Assembly (NCBI GenBank): GCA_025938035.1
Contig: JAICQE010000026.1
Location: 1 to 31,044, forward strand
Reading direction: 5' to 3'
DNA length: 31,044 bases
From: Vicinamibacteria bacterium
Lineage (GTDB): Bacteria; Acidobacteriota; Vicinamibacteria; Vicinamibacterales; UBA2999
The position numbers were made by a program, and so were the translations under genes. Below, piece by piece: positions 15,770 to 24,924 of this stretch. The notes below the pieces were generated by a model. It was not told the DNA's origin. It searched no databases and was given only the letters and a program-made list of their open reading frames with translations. Position 1 is the stretch's first letter, and each line of letters opens with the position of its first letter.

Positions 15770-17710
15770 ATGACGGCCACGGGCTACCAGTTCGGCGCCT
15801 TTCGCTTCGATCGCGTCGCGTATCAGGTCGCCCGCGGGCCGGCCGTACTGAATCTGACGCCGAAACTGCTCGATCTGTTGCTCTACTTCCTGGAGCGCCC
15901 TGCCACGCTGGTTACAAAGGAAGAGCTGCTTGACGCGCTGTGGCCGGCGGCGAACGTGACCGAAAACGCTCTTGCGCAGGCCGTCTCCGAGCTCCGGCAG
16001 GCGCTCGGAGATGATGCGGCCGCGCCGCAGTTCATCCGCACGGTCGCACGGCGAGGATACCGATTCGTCGCACCTGTCACCGTGCTTGGCGGTCGCCAGG
16101 CGACGCCCGCTGCAGACAGCGCCCAGAGCGGACCATCCGCAGTGCCCGACGCCAGGATGGTGAAGAGCACCGACCGTGCGATTGCCGTCCTCGACTTCGC
16201 GCAGGGAGCACCCGAGAGCGGCAACGCCTGGCTGTCCGCCGGCATCGCGGAAACGGTCACCAGCGACCTTCGACGTCTCGGTCACTTCCGGGTCGTCGAT
16301 CGGCGCCGTGTGCTCGAGGCGGTTCGCGCAACCGATGGTTCGCTGGAGCAGGTTGCGGCCGCGCTCGGCGTGCCCCTCCTCGTCGTCGGCAACGTTCAGC
16401 AGAATCAGGAGAAGGTCCGGATTACTTCGCGGATCGTCGATGTTGGCAGCGGGGAAGCGCTGGCTGACGCCAAGGTCGATGGCGCGATGAGCGACATCTT
16501 CGATCTTCAGGACGACGTGGTCCGCCAGCTATCGCGCGAACTGGCGCTTCCCAGCGGCACGGTTGCCGCGCGGGATACAGCAAGCCTGGGCGCGTTTCGG
16601 GCGTTCACGGAAGGGTGGCTGGCGCTCGAGTCGCTCGACGTCGAGCGCCTCGAAGAGGCGGTTGGCGACTTCGAACGCGCCGTGTCCGAAGACGCCCGTT
16701 ACGCCCGTGCCTACGCCGGCCTTGCCAGCGCCGAACTCGGATGTTTTGAGTCCACACGCGCCGACAACCAGCCGGATGAAGCGCTGCTGAAGCGCGCCGT
16801 GACACACGCCGAGGAAGGAGTCCGGCTCGACGACACCCTGGCCGAAGCGCACGCCACCCTCGCGCTCGTCCTCGTGAGCGCGGGCCGAACGGACGCCGCC
16901 GCGAGTGCCGGACGACGTGCCGTGGCCCTCGAGCGGTCGAACTGGCGGCACTGGTTTCGGCTCGGTCATGCCACGTGGGGTTCGGAGCGGGTGCGCGCCG
17001 CCGCGCAGACGCAGGCGCTGTATCCGGAGTTTGCGTTCAGTTACTTCCAGGTCGCGATGGTGCATGTCGCCCGGCGCAGCCTGGCAGAAGCGGAAACCGC
17101 GCTGCGACAGGGTGCGGCAGTACAGGATCGCCAGATTGCCCGCGGAGGGCGGTACCCGGCGCTTGGTCTGCACTGGCTGCTCGGCCTGGTCCGGCTGGCG
17201 AACGATGACGTGGACGAGGCATTGGCGGAGTTCGACAGAGAGGCCTCGTTTGCCGAGCCGCACCGGCTGTACGGCCGCGAGTTCCAGATGCATGCGGCAA
17301 CGGCCCGTGGCGCTGCCCTGGTGCGTGCCGGACGCCTTGACGAGGCGATTGTGAGCTTTCGCCATGCGCTGACGTTGTATCCGGACAACGCGCCGGCAAA
17401 CCTGGGACTGGCGGACGCGCTCCGTTCCGCGGGGAAGCACTCGGAGGCCGATGCGTGCCGGTCGGCCGCGGAGGCCGTGGTCCGCACGCTCGAACGCACG
17501 CGCCCGCTCTATGCAGCCATGGTCAAGGCGGAGGTCCTGGCTGCCGACCACCAGGCAGGGGCGGCAGCGGGGTTACTGACTGCTGCCCTCGACGGCGCCC
17601 CGCCCGGGTTCGCCTGCTGGACGATTCCGATAGAACCCGCCTTCCGACAGGTCGTAGGCTTGCCCGCGTTTGCACCGTTTCTCCAGAAGCTTGCGGGCCG
17701 GGCCCGATAA
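15770..17710 (+). CDS. Winged-helix one-component regulator with TolB-like and TPR domains
   Basis: A 646-residue protein. Residues 6-104 are an OmpR/CadC-type winged helix (FGAFRFD, LTPKLLDLL, ATLVTKEELLDALWP, then TVARRGYRF). Residues about 138-260 match the TolB/FlgO-like domain commonly fused behind it (IAVLDFA, then WLSAGIAETVTSDL, VGNVQQNQEKVRITSRIVD). The rest is a series of TPR-like helical pairs (AYAGLASAEL, LAEAHATLALVLVSAGR, GAALVRAGRLDEAI, NLGLADALRSAGKHSEA). Unlike CadC there is no hydrophobic segment after the DNA-binding domain, so it is probably cytoplasmic. A TTG directly precedes the ATG in frame; the ATG at 15770 is preferred. The signal and targets are unknown. Confidence 0.85.
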   Translation: MTATGYQFGAFRFDRVAYQVARGPAVLNLTPKLLDLLLYFLERPATLVTKEELLDALWPAANVTENALAQAVSELRQALGDDAAAPQFIRTVARRGYRFVAPVTVLGGRQATPAADSAQSGPSAVPDARMVKSTDRAIAVLDFAQGAPESGNAWLSAGIAETVTSDLRRLGHFRVVDRRRVLEAVRATDGSLEQVAAALGVPLLVVGNVQQNQEKVRITSRIVDVGSGEALADAKVDGAMSDIFDLQDDVVRQLSRELALPSGTVAARDTASLGAFRAFTEGWLALESLDVERLEEAVGDFERAVSEDARYARAYAGLASAELGCFESTRADNQPDEALLKRAVTHAEEGVRLDDTLAEAHATLALVLVSAGRTDAAASAGRRAVALERSNWRHWFRLGHATWGSERVRAAAQTQALYPEFAFSYFQVAMVHVARRSLAEAETALRQGAAVQDRQIARGGRYPALGLHWLLGLVRLANDDVDEALAEFDREASFAEPHRLYGREFQMHAATARGAALVRAGRLDEAIVSFRHALTLYPDNAPANLGLADALRSAGKHSEADACRSAAEAVVRTLERTRPLYAAMVKAEVLAADHQAGAAAGLLTAALDGAPPGFACWTIPIEPAFRQVVGLPAFAPFLQKLAGRAR

Positions 17711-17794
17711 GTCATCGTTTCTCACGGAATCTCAGGCCGGCCTCAAGACCTGTGTGGCAGGGCAGCCGTATCGTGAGCCTCGAGGTTACACACC

Positions 17795-20700
17795 GTGAGC
17801 TATCGCGAAACGCTTCGCCAACCAGGGTTCCAGCCGTTCCTGTGGACGCAGTTCCTGGGCGCGGTCAACGACAACCTGTTCAAGATCGTCGTGTCGATGC
17901 TGGCGGTGAGCGCCGCCGCACCCGGCGCGGAGGGAGGTGCGCTCTCGCTCGTCGGCGCGCTCTTCATCCTCCCGTTCGCGCTGTTTTCCGGCTACGCAGG
18001 ACAGCTTGCCGACACCTGCAGTAAACGGACGATTCTCGTCGCGACGAAGGTCCTCGAGGTCGTGGTGATGGGCCTCGGGATGGTGGCCCTGGGCGCCGGC
18101 TACCTCTCGGCGGCCTACGCCGTGCTGTTTCTGATGGCACTGCATTCGACGTTCTTCAGCCCGGCAAAATACGGAATCCTTCCGGAGACGCTGCCGGACG
18201 CGCACTTATCCCGGGCCAATGGCCTGCTCGAGATGAGCACGTTCGTGGCAATCGTCGCCGGCACTGCTGCGGGCGGCTATTTGTTCGATGTCTGGCGCGA
18301 CCAGGTGTGGCTGGTTGGCGCGCTCACGCTTGCGGTGGCAATCGCCGGAACCCTTGCGAGCGTTGGAATCCGCCGCGTCGCTCCCGCCGCACCGGAGACG
18401 ACATTCAATTGGAATCCCTTTGGGGAAATCCGCGAAGGTCTCGGGCGCCTCTGGCGCGACCGCATTCTCTGGCCAACCGCCCTTGGCCTGTCGTACTTCT
18501 GGTTTCTGGGCGCCCTGCTTCAGCTCGTCGTGATTCTGTTCGGCACGCAGGTCATGGGACTCGACGACCGTTGGGTCGGCATCCTGACGACATTCGCGGC
18601 TGTCGGGATCGGCGTCGGCAGCATCGCCGCCGGGCGGCTGTCCGGCGACAAGGTTGAACTCGGCCTCGTACCCATTGGTGCGTTCGGCATGGGTGCCTTT
18701 TCGATCGTGCTGTCCGCGTCGGGCGATTCATTCGTGCGCGCGAGCATCAGCCTGACGCTGATCGGTTTCTCAGGCGGCCTGTTCGCGGTGCCGTTGAACG
18801 CCTTGCTCCAGCAGCGTCCCGACGCGGCGGAGAAAGGCCGTCTGATCGCGACGAACAACTTCCTCAACGTCATCGGGATCCTGCTCGCCTCCGGACTCCT
18901 CTGGGTTGCCAGCGACGTCCTGCAATTGTCTCCCGACCGGATCCTGCTCGTGGGTGGCGTGATGACACTCGCGGGCAGCGTCTACGTGCTGGCGCGTGTG
19001 CCGGAGTTCTTCGTCCGATTCACGCTGTGGTTGCCGACGCACACGGTGTACCGCATCCGTATCGTCGGACAACACCACCTGCCGGCTCGTGGACCGGCCC
19101 TCCTCGTCTGCAATCACCTGTCGCACGTTGACGGATTCCTGGTTGGCGCCTGCGTTCAGCGGTTCGTTCGCTTCCTCATCTATCGCCCGTACTTCGATCG
19201 GCCGGTCCTCCGGTGGTTCCTGGCGCGCATGCACGCCATTCCGATCGACGCGGGACGAGATTCAGTGGCGGCGCTCGAGCGGGCGAAGAAGGAGCTCGAG
19301 GCGGGTCACGTCGTCTGCATCTTCGCGGAAGGCCAGATCAGCCGGACGGCGAACCTCCTTCCGTTCAAGCGCGGTCTGGAACGTATCGCCGAAGGCCTCG
19401 AGGTGCCGATCGTGCCCGTCTACATCGATCGCATCTGGGGGAGCATCTTCAGCTTCGAGCGTGGCCGGTTCTTCTGGAAGTGGCCGCGGCGCATCCCGTA
19501 CGCGGTAACGGTCGCCTTCGGCCGCGCGCTGCCGTCGAATGCAACGGCCGCGCAGGTTCGACTGGCGGTCATGGAACTCGGATGCGAAGTCGCGGGAGAC
19601 CGGCACGGCGGCCGCGACACCCTGGCGGGCGGGTTCATCCGGACAGCCCGCCGCCGGTGGAATGCGTTCTGCCTGGCTGATTCGACAGGACGGTCTCTTA
19701 CTTTTGGTCGCGCGCTGGTCAGCAGCCTGCTCCTCGGCGAGTGGCTGCGTCGTCATGCGCCTGGCGAGAAGAACGTGGGACTGCTTCTGCCGGCTACCGT
19801 TGGTGGGGCATTGGCAAATGTGGCTGTCGCGATAGCGGGAAAGGTCGCGGTCAACCTCAATTTCACCGCCGGGCCGGAGAGCATGGCTTACGCGGTTGAG
19901 CGCGCGGGGATCCGCACGATTGTGACGTCGCGACGATTCCTCGCGAAGGCGGAAATCGAGCAGATGCCCGGCATGGTGATGCTCGAAGACGTCCTCACGC
20001 AGTTCACGCCGCTCGCCAAGCTGCGCATGCTCGTCATGGCCCGCGTGCTTCCGGCCGCTCTGCTGGTCCACGGGTACGGCCGACGGACGCAGGCCGACAA
20101 AATTGCGGCCATCATCTTCTCGAGTGGCAGCACCGGGACGCCGAAGGGTGTGCAGTTGACGCATCGCAACGTCCTCGCCAACGTGCACGCAATCGCGCAG
20201 GTGTTCGACATGCGGCACGACGACGTGATGATAGGCGTGCTGCCGTTCTTCCACGCATTCGGGTACACGGGCACTCTGTGGTTTCCGCTGCTGACCGGAT
20301 TCGGTGCTGCCTATCACCCCAATCCGATGGATGCCAGGACGATTGGCGAGCTGACGGCGCGGCACAGGGGGACGGTCCTGATGAGCACACCGACGTTCTG
20401 CGGGTCGTACGTGCGCAAGTGCGAACCGGCGCACTTCGCGAGCCTGCGCTACGCCGTTGTCGGTGCCGAGAAGCTTCGGCCGGCCACCGCGGATGCCTTC
20501 CGCGACAAATTCGGCGTCGAGCTGCTGGAGGGGTACGGCTGCACCGAAATGGCGCCGGTCGTTGCGGCAAATGTTCCTGATGTGAAGGACGGCCGCGTCC
20601 GTCAAAGGGGAAGCCGCGCGGGAACGGTCGGTCATCCTCTGCCCGGGGTCGCTGCGAAGGTCGTCGATCCCGAGACAATGGAGGGGCCGATCTTCGACCG

Positions 20701-21193
20701 CGAGGGGCTTCTGCTCGTCAAGGCGGCGAGCCGCATGGCCGGCTACCTCGAAGATCCTGACCGCACGGCAGAGGTCGTTCGCGACGGTTGGTACGTCACC
20801 GGCGACATCGTGTCCATGGACGAGGACGGATTCATCCGCGTGACCGATCGTTTATCGCGTTTCTGCAAGCTCGGCGGGGAAATGGTCCCGCACATCAAAG
20901 TGGAGGAATCGATCGGTCAGATCCTCAGCGAACCGCACACCTGCGTGGTCACGTCCGTGCCCGACGAGACGCGTGGTGAGCGACTGGTGGCCTTCTTCAC
21001 CGATCCACTGATGACGGCACAGATGCTGTGGGAACGGCTCTGCCAGACCGACCTGCCTCGCCTCTGGCTGCCGAAGCGAGAAGACATGCACCACGTCGAG
21101 GCGATTCCGACACTCGGTACCGGAAAGACCGATCTTCGACGGGTCAAGCAGCTGGCGGCAGAAGTGACCTCGTCGCGGCAGGCATTCATATAA
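17795..21193 (+). CDS. aas: LplT-PlsC-acyl-ACP synthetase fusion (Aas-like lysophospholipid re-acylation)
   Basis: An 1132-residue three-part protein. Residues 1-410 are a major-facilitator transporter like LplT, which flips lysophospholipids (PFLWTQFLGAVNDNLFK opening, about 12 hydrophobic segments). Residues about 420-620 are a PlsC acyltransferase with NHLSHVD (440-446; His441 and Asp446 form the HX4D dyad) and FAEGQIS at 510-516. Residues about 640-1132 are an adenylate-forming ligase with SSGSTGTPKG at 776-785, EGYGCTE and YVTGDI. Together they would import a lysophospholipid, activate a fatty acid and re-acylate at the inner membrane. The starting GTG has only a weak GAGG upstream. E. 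coli encodes the same functions as two proteins, LplT and Aas. All motifs look intact. Confidence 0.92.
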   Translation: MSYRETLRQPGFQPFLWTQFLGAVNDNLFKIVVSMLAVSAAAPGAEGGALSLVGALFILPFALFSGYAGQLADTCSKRTILVATKVLEVVVMGLGMVALGAGYLSAAYAVLFLMALHSTFFSPAKYGILPETLPDAHLSRANGLLEMSTFVAIVAGTAAGGYLFDVWRDQVWLVGALTLAVAIAGTLASVGIRRVAPAAPETTFNWNPFGEIREGLGRLWRDRILWPTALGLSYFWFLGALLQLVVILFGTQVMGLDDRWVGILTTFAAVGIGVGSIAAGRLSGDKVELGLVPIGAFGMGAFSIVLSASGDSFVRASISLTLIGFSGGLFAVPLNALLQQRPDAAEKGRLIATNNFLNVIGILLASGLLWVASDVLQLSPDRILLVGGVMTLAGSVYVLARVPEFFVRFTLWLPTHTVYRIRIVGQHHLPARGPALLVCNHLSHVDGFLVGACVQRFVRFLIYRPYFDRPVLRWFLARMHAIPIDAGRDSVAALERAKKELEAGHVVCIFAEGQISRTANLLPFKRGLERIAEGLEVPIVPVYIDRIWGSIFSFERGRFFWKWPRRIPYAVTVAFGRALPSNATAAQVRLAVMELGCEVAGDRHGGRDTLAGGFIRTARRRWNAFCLADSTGRSLTFGRALVSSLLLGEWLRRHAPGEKNVGLLLPATVGGALANVAVAIAGKVAVNLNFTAGPESMAYAVERAGIRTIVTSRRFLAKAEIEQMPGMVMLEDVLTQFTPLAKLRMLVMARVLPAALLVHGYGRRTQADKIAAIIFSSGSTGTPKGVQLTHRNVLANVHAIAQVFDMRHDDVMIGVLPFFHAFGYTGTLWFPLLTGFGAAYHPNPMDARTIGELTARHRGTVLMSTPTFCGSYVRKCEPAHFASLRYAVVGAEKLRPATADAFRDKFGVELLEGYGCTEMAPVVAANVPDVKDGRVRQRGSRAGTVGHPLPGVAAKVVDPETMEGPIFDREGLLLVKAASRMAGYLEDPDRTAEVVRDGWYVTGDIVSMDEDGFIRVTDRLSRFCKLGGEMVPHIKVEESIGQILSEPHTCVVTSVPDETRGERLVAFFTDPLMTAQMLWERLCQTDLPRLWLPKREDMHHVEAIPTLGTGKTDLRRVKQLAAEVTSSRQAFI

Positions 21194-21196
21194 GAT
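21189..21196 (+). promoter_or_regulatory. -10 region TATAAGAT before the VWA gene
   Basis: TATAAGAT includes the TAA stop of the preceding fusion gene and ends 7 nt before ATG 21204. There is no ribosome site, so the transcript is probably leaderless. Confidence 0.5.
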
Positions 21197-21203
21197 CGTC
21201 GCC

Positions 21204-22118
21204 ATGCTCCGGGGGGTGATCGTCGCGACGGTGGTGCTGGTTGCGGTGGCACGCGCCTTCGCGCAGCAGACGGTGTTCCGCGCCGAAACGGACCTCGTGA
21301 GCTTTGGCGTGACGGTTCTCGACCGTCGCGGCGACCTGCTGACCGACCTGACGGGCGAGCATTTCGAGATCCTCGAGGACGGCAAGCCACAGACGCTGAA
21401 GTACTTCATTCGCGGCGATCAGGCCGATGCCGCACCGGAGCTGCATCTCGGCCTGCTCCTCGACACCAGCGGCAGCATGAGCGCCGACATTGCGACCGCC
21501 CGGACCGCGTCGATCAAGTTCCTGAACGCCCTGCCGGAAGCCAAAGACATCACGCTCGTGGATTTCGACACCGAGGTACGGCTGGCCAAGTACGGGCAGC
21601 AGGACTTCCCGCGCATCGTCGAGCGGATTCGAAATCGCAAGCCGGAGGGATTTACCGCGCTGTACGACGCCCTTGGTCAATACGTGAACGGGGCGAATGC
21701 CGATCCGGGGCGGAAGGTCATGGTCCTCTTTACGGACGGCGGCGATACGCGCAGCGCCCTCGGGTTCGCTGACGTGATGACGCTGCTGCGCGGATCCGAC
21801 GTCACGGTGTATCCCATCGGGTTCATGCAGAACCAGTCCTCGTCGAGCCGGAACCTGCAGCGCGTGCGGCTGGCGCAGATTGCGGAGGAGAGCGGCGGGG
21901 AGGCCTTCTTTCCGCTGTCGATGAAGGAGATCGAAGCGGCGTTCGAACGAATCCTGATCCAGGTCCGTGCCCAGTACACGCTCGGCTACGTCTCGACGAA
22001 TACGGCGCAGGACGGGCGCTGGCGAAAGGTCGAAATCAGAGTTCGCCGCCCCGACCTCAAGGGTCTGCGCATCCAGACGCGGAAGGGGTATTTCGGCCCG
22101 TTCAAGCCCACTCGGTAA
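21204..22118 (+). CDS. Exported VWA-domain protein (TIGR03436 type)
   Basis: A 304-residue secreted protein with a signal peptide (about 1-20, ARAFAQQ). A beta-rich segment follows (VTVLDRRGDLLTDLTGEHFEILEDG, stated here as residues 36-60) that is typical of the acidobacterial VWA-related family. The VWA domain has a complete metal-binding MIDAS: DTSGS at 87-91, Thr151 in GFTALYDAL, and Asp178 in TDGGD. The C-terminal region (YTLGYVSTN, then KGYFGPF) is also characteristic. The family has no assigned function; VWA domains mediate protein-protein or protein-surface contacts. It is flanked by the lipid re-acylation fusion and uvrB, with no evident functional link to either. Confidence 0.88.
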   Translation: MLRGVIVATVVLVAVARAFAQQTVFRAETDLVSFGVTVLDRRGDLLTDLTGEHFEILEDGKPQTLKYFIRGDQADAAPELHLGLLLDTSGSMSADIATARTASIKFLNALPEAKDITLVDFDTEVRLAKYGQQDFPRIVERIRNRKPEGFTALYDALGQYVNGANADPGRKVMVLFTDGGDTRSALGFADVMTLLRGSDVTVYPIGFMQNQSSSSRNLQRVRLAQIAEESGGEAFFPLSMKEIEAAFERILIQVRAQYTLGYVSTNTAQDGRWRKVEIRVRRPDLKGLRIQTRKGYFGPFKPTR

Positions 22119-22121
22119 ACT
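22116..22121 (+). promoter_or_regulatory. -10-like TAAACT before uvrB
   Basis: TAAACT begins with the TAA stop of the VWA gene and ends 6 nt before the uvrB GTG. No Shine-Dalgarno sequence is present. Confidence 0.4.
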
Positions 22122-22127
22122 AGCTCC

Positions 22128-24146
22128 GTGCCGTCCGTTCACGACCGATTCACCCTCGTCAGCGACTTCGACCTGCGCGGCGATCAGGTGCGCGCCGTGC
22201 CGGAGCTCGTCGAAGGGCTGAATCGCGGCGATTCGCATCAAGTCCTCCTTGGCGTGACCGGTTCAGGCAAGACGTTCACCATGGCGCAGGTGCTGGCGCA
22301 GGTGAACCGGCCGACGCTGGTCATGGCGCACAACAAGACCCTGGCCGCGCAGCTGTACCAGGAGTTCAAGCGCTTTTTTCCCGACAACGCGGTCGAGTAC
22401 TTCGTCAGCTACTACGACTATTACCAGCCCGAAGCCTACGTCCCGGCTACCGACTCCTACATCGAGAAGGAAGCGACCGTGAACGACGAGATCGACCGCA
22501 TGCGCCTGTCGGCCACGCGGTCGCTGTTCGAGCGGCGGGACGTCATCATCGTGGCCAGCGTGTCCTGCATCTATGGCCTCGGATCGCCGGAGGCCTACTA
22601 CGGCATGCTGCTGCCGCTCGAAGTCGGCCAGCGCATCGACCGCGATCAGATCCTGCGGAAGCTCGTGGAGATCCAGTACGAACGCAACGACACCGAGTTC
22701 GGCCGCGGCACGTTTCGCGTGCGCGGCGACATCGTCGAGGTTGTCCCGTCATACGAGGAGCATGCCCTCAGGATCGGGTTGTTCGGCGACGAGGTCGATG
22801 AGCTGGCGTGGTTCGATGCGCTGACGGGCAAGGTCATCCGCCGCCTCGACAAGATCGCGGTCTATCCGAAGTCCCACTTCGTGACGTCCCGGGACCGCAC
22901 GAAACAGGCGGTGGAATCAATCAAGCAGGAGCTGGAGTGGTATCGCGGCGTGCTCGAGTCGGAAGGGAAGCTCCTCGAGGCCCAGCGGCTGCATCAGCGG
23001 ACGATGTTCGACCTGGAGATGATTCGCGAGATCGGCTACTGCCACGGCATCGAGAACTATTCCCGGCATCTGACGGGACGCGCGCCCAACGAGCCGCCGC
23101 CGACGCTGCTCGATTACCTGCCGGAGGACGCGCTCGTCATCGTGGACGAGAGCCATCAGACGGTCCCGCAGGTTCGCGGGATGTATGCCGGCGATCGGTC
23201 ACGGAAGGAAGTGCTGGTGGCGTACGGATTCCGGCTGCCGTCGGCGCTCGACAACCGCCCGCTGAACTTCGAGGAATGGGAACAGCGCGTTCGACAGATC
23301 GTTTTCGTCTCGGCGACGCCCGGGCCGTACGAGCTCGTCAAGGCAAAGGGCGTTGTGGTCGAGCAGGTGATTCGCCCGACCGGTCTCATGGATCCGCCAA
23401 TCGAGGTGCGTCCGGTGCGCGGTCAGGTGGACGATCTGTTGCAGGAGATCCGTCAGCGGGCAGCGCTCAGGCAGCGCGTGCTCGTCACGACGCTGACCAA
23501 GCGGATGGCCGAGGACTTGACGACCTACTACCAGGAGCTCGGCGTGAAGGTTCGCTACCTTCACTCGGACGTCGATACGCTGGAGCGCATTGAGATCCTG
23601 CGCGATCTCCGCCGCGGCGTGTTCGACGTCCTCGTGGGCATCAACCTGCTTCGCGAAGGACTCGACCTGCCGGAAGTGTCCCTCGTTGCCATCCTCGACG
23701 CCGACAAGGAAGGCTTCCTGCGGTCGGCGGGCGCGTTGATCCAGACGTCCGGCCGGGCCGCCCGGAATCTCGACGGCCGCGTCATCATGTACGCCGACAC
23801 GGTGACGGCGTCGATGAAGTCGGCCATCGACGAAACCGAGCGGCGGCGGGCGCTGCAGGCCGCCTACAACGCCGAGCACAACATCACGCCCGAGTCGATC
23901 GTCCGCCAGATTGACGAAGTGTTCTCCAGCGTCTACGAACGTGATTACTCGACGCCGGCACTGCGGGACGCGAAGGAGCCGTTCCGGACGCAGGCGGAGC
24001 TGGACGCGGAGATCGCACGGTTGGAGCACGAGATGAAGTCCGCGGCGGCGAACCTCGACTTCGAGCGGGCCGCGTCGCTGCGGGACACGCTCAAGACGCT
24101 GCGCAGCCGGGAGCTCGGGCTGACGGGATCGGTGCTGGGGCACTGA
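22128..24146 (+). CDS. uvrB: Excinuclease ABC subunit B
   Basis: A 672-residue UvrB, the damage-verifying helicase-like subunit of nucleotide excision repair, working with UvrA and UvrC in the cytoplasm. Walker A GVTGSGKT is at 42-49. The beta-hairpin region that probes DNA damage is intact ([12 protein letters not shown] from about 95). Walker B DESH is at 340-343. The C-terminal UVR domain that contacts UvrC is present (about 626-661; [10 protein letters not shown]). Length is normal. The GTG start is followed by the expected N-terminus. uvrA and uvrC are not in the window. The MCE permease starts 4 bases after its stop, so the lipid-transport cassette may be co-transcribed with it. Confidence 0.98.
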   Translation: MPSVHDRFTLVSDFDLRGDQVRAVPELVEGLNRGDSHQVLLGVTGSGKTFTMAQVLAQVNRPTLVMAHNKTLAAQLYQEFKRFFPDNAVEYFVSYYDYYQPEAYVPATDSYIEKEATVNDEIDRMRLSATRSLFERRDVIIVASVSCIYGLGSPEAYYGMLLPLEVGQRIDRDQILRKLVEIQYERNDTEFGRGTFRVRGDIVEVVPSYEEHALRIGLFGDEVDELAWFDALTGKVIRRLDKIAVYPKSHFVTSRDRTKQAVESIKQELEWYRGVLESEGKLLEAQRLHQRTMFDLEMIREIGYCHGIENYSRHLTGRAPNEPPPTLLDYLPEDALVIVDESHQTVPQVRGMYAGDRSRKEVLVAYGFRLPSALDNRPLNFEEWEQRVRQIVFVSATPGPYELVKAKGVVVEQVIRPTGLMDPPIEVRPVRGQVDDLLQEIRQRAALRQRVLVTTLTKRMAEDLTTYYQELGVKVRYLHSDVDTLERIEILRDLRRGVFDVLVGINLLREGLDLPEVSLVAILDADKEGFLRSAGALIQTSGRAARNLDGRVIMYADTVTASMKSAIDETERRRALQAAYNAEHNITPESIVRQIDEVFSSVYERDYSTPALRDAKEPFRTQAELDAEIARLEHEMKSAAANLDFERAASLRDTLKTLRSRELGLTGSVLGH

Positions 24147-24150
24147 CGGA

Positions 24151-24924
24151 GTGCTGAGCGCTGCCAACAAGTGGCTGAAGGGTGTCGTGCTCGAGGCGCA
24201 GGAGTACGTGCGCCTCCAGGTGACGACCGCCCGCGCCGCCGTTTCCCGCCCGTTCTATTTCCGCGACGTCGTCGAGCAGTTCGAGCAGATCGGCATCGGC
24301 TCGCTGACGGTCGTCGTGCTGACCGGTTTCTTCACCGGCGCGGTTCTCGCGCTGCAGACGGGGATCACGCTCGATCAGTTTGGCGCGCGGCCGTTCGTCG
24401 GCCGGTTGATCAGCGCCTCGATGATCAAGGAGCTGGGGCCGGTGCTGACCGGGCTGATGCTGGCCGGCCGGATCGGATCGGGCATCGCCGCCGAATTGGG
24501 GTCGATGGTCGTCACCGACCAGATCAACGCGCTTCGGGCGCTCGGGACCGACCCCATCCGTAAGCTGGTGGTACCCCGCGTGCTGGCTGGATTCCTGATG
24601 GCGCCGGTGCTGACCGTCATCGCGAATACGGTCGGCATCATCGGCGGCTGGCTGATCGCCGTCTTTCAGCTGCGGGTCGCGTCGAGCCTGTATTGGTCGT
24701 CGATCATCGAAGGCCTGTACATGGACGACGCGATCATGGGGATCGTAAAGCCGTTCTGCCTCGGATACGTCATCGTGACGATCGGCTGCCATGTTGGTCT
24801 GCGCACGACGGGAGGGACTCAGGGTGTCGGGCGGGCCACCACGGCGGCGGTTGTGGCCGCCTCGGTGGCCGTGATTGCCGTCGATTTCTTCGTGACGCGT
24901 CTGATGATCACGCTTCTTTACTGA
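24151..24924 (+). CDS. mlaE: MCE/Mla-type ABC transporter permease
   Basis: A 257-residue MlaE/YrbE permease for lipid transport between inner membrane and periplasm. Typical features: an N-terminal amphipathic helix (VVEQFEQIG), GFFTGAVLALQTG, the long conserved stretch around MIKELGPVLTGLMLAGRIG, AAELGSM, and INALRALGTDP, with about five or six hydrophobic segments. The start is GTG, 4 nt after the uvrB stop with a GGAG-like ribosome site. Its stop overlaps the ATPase ATG by one base (TGATG). Together with the next two genes it forms a permease-ATPase-MCE cassette; MlaA, MlaB and MlaC homologues are not seen here. Confidence 0.93.
   Translation: MLSAANKWLKGVVLEAQEYVRLQVTTARAAVSRPFYFRDVVEQFEQIGIGSLTVVVLTGFFTGAVLALQTGITLDQFGARPFVGRLISASMIKELGPVLTGLMLAGRIGSGIAAELGSMVVTDQINALRALGTDPIRKLVVPRVLAGFLMAPVLTVIANTVGIIGGWLIAVFQLRVASSLYWSSIIEGLYMDDAIMGIVKPFCLGYVIVTIGCHVGLRTTGGTQGVGRATTAAVVAASVAVIAVDFFVTRLMITLLY

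Noticed and set aside
19262..20635. 457-codon minus-strand frame opposite the Aas-like fusion
   Set aside because: Antisense shadow of the PlsC and ligase domains; no motif or ribosome site.
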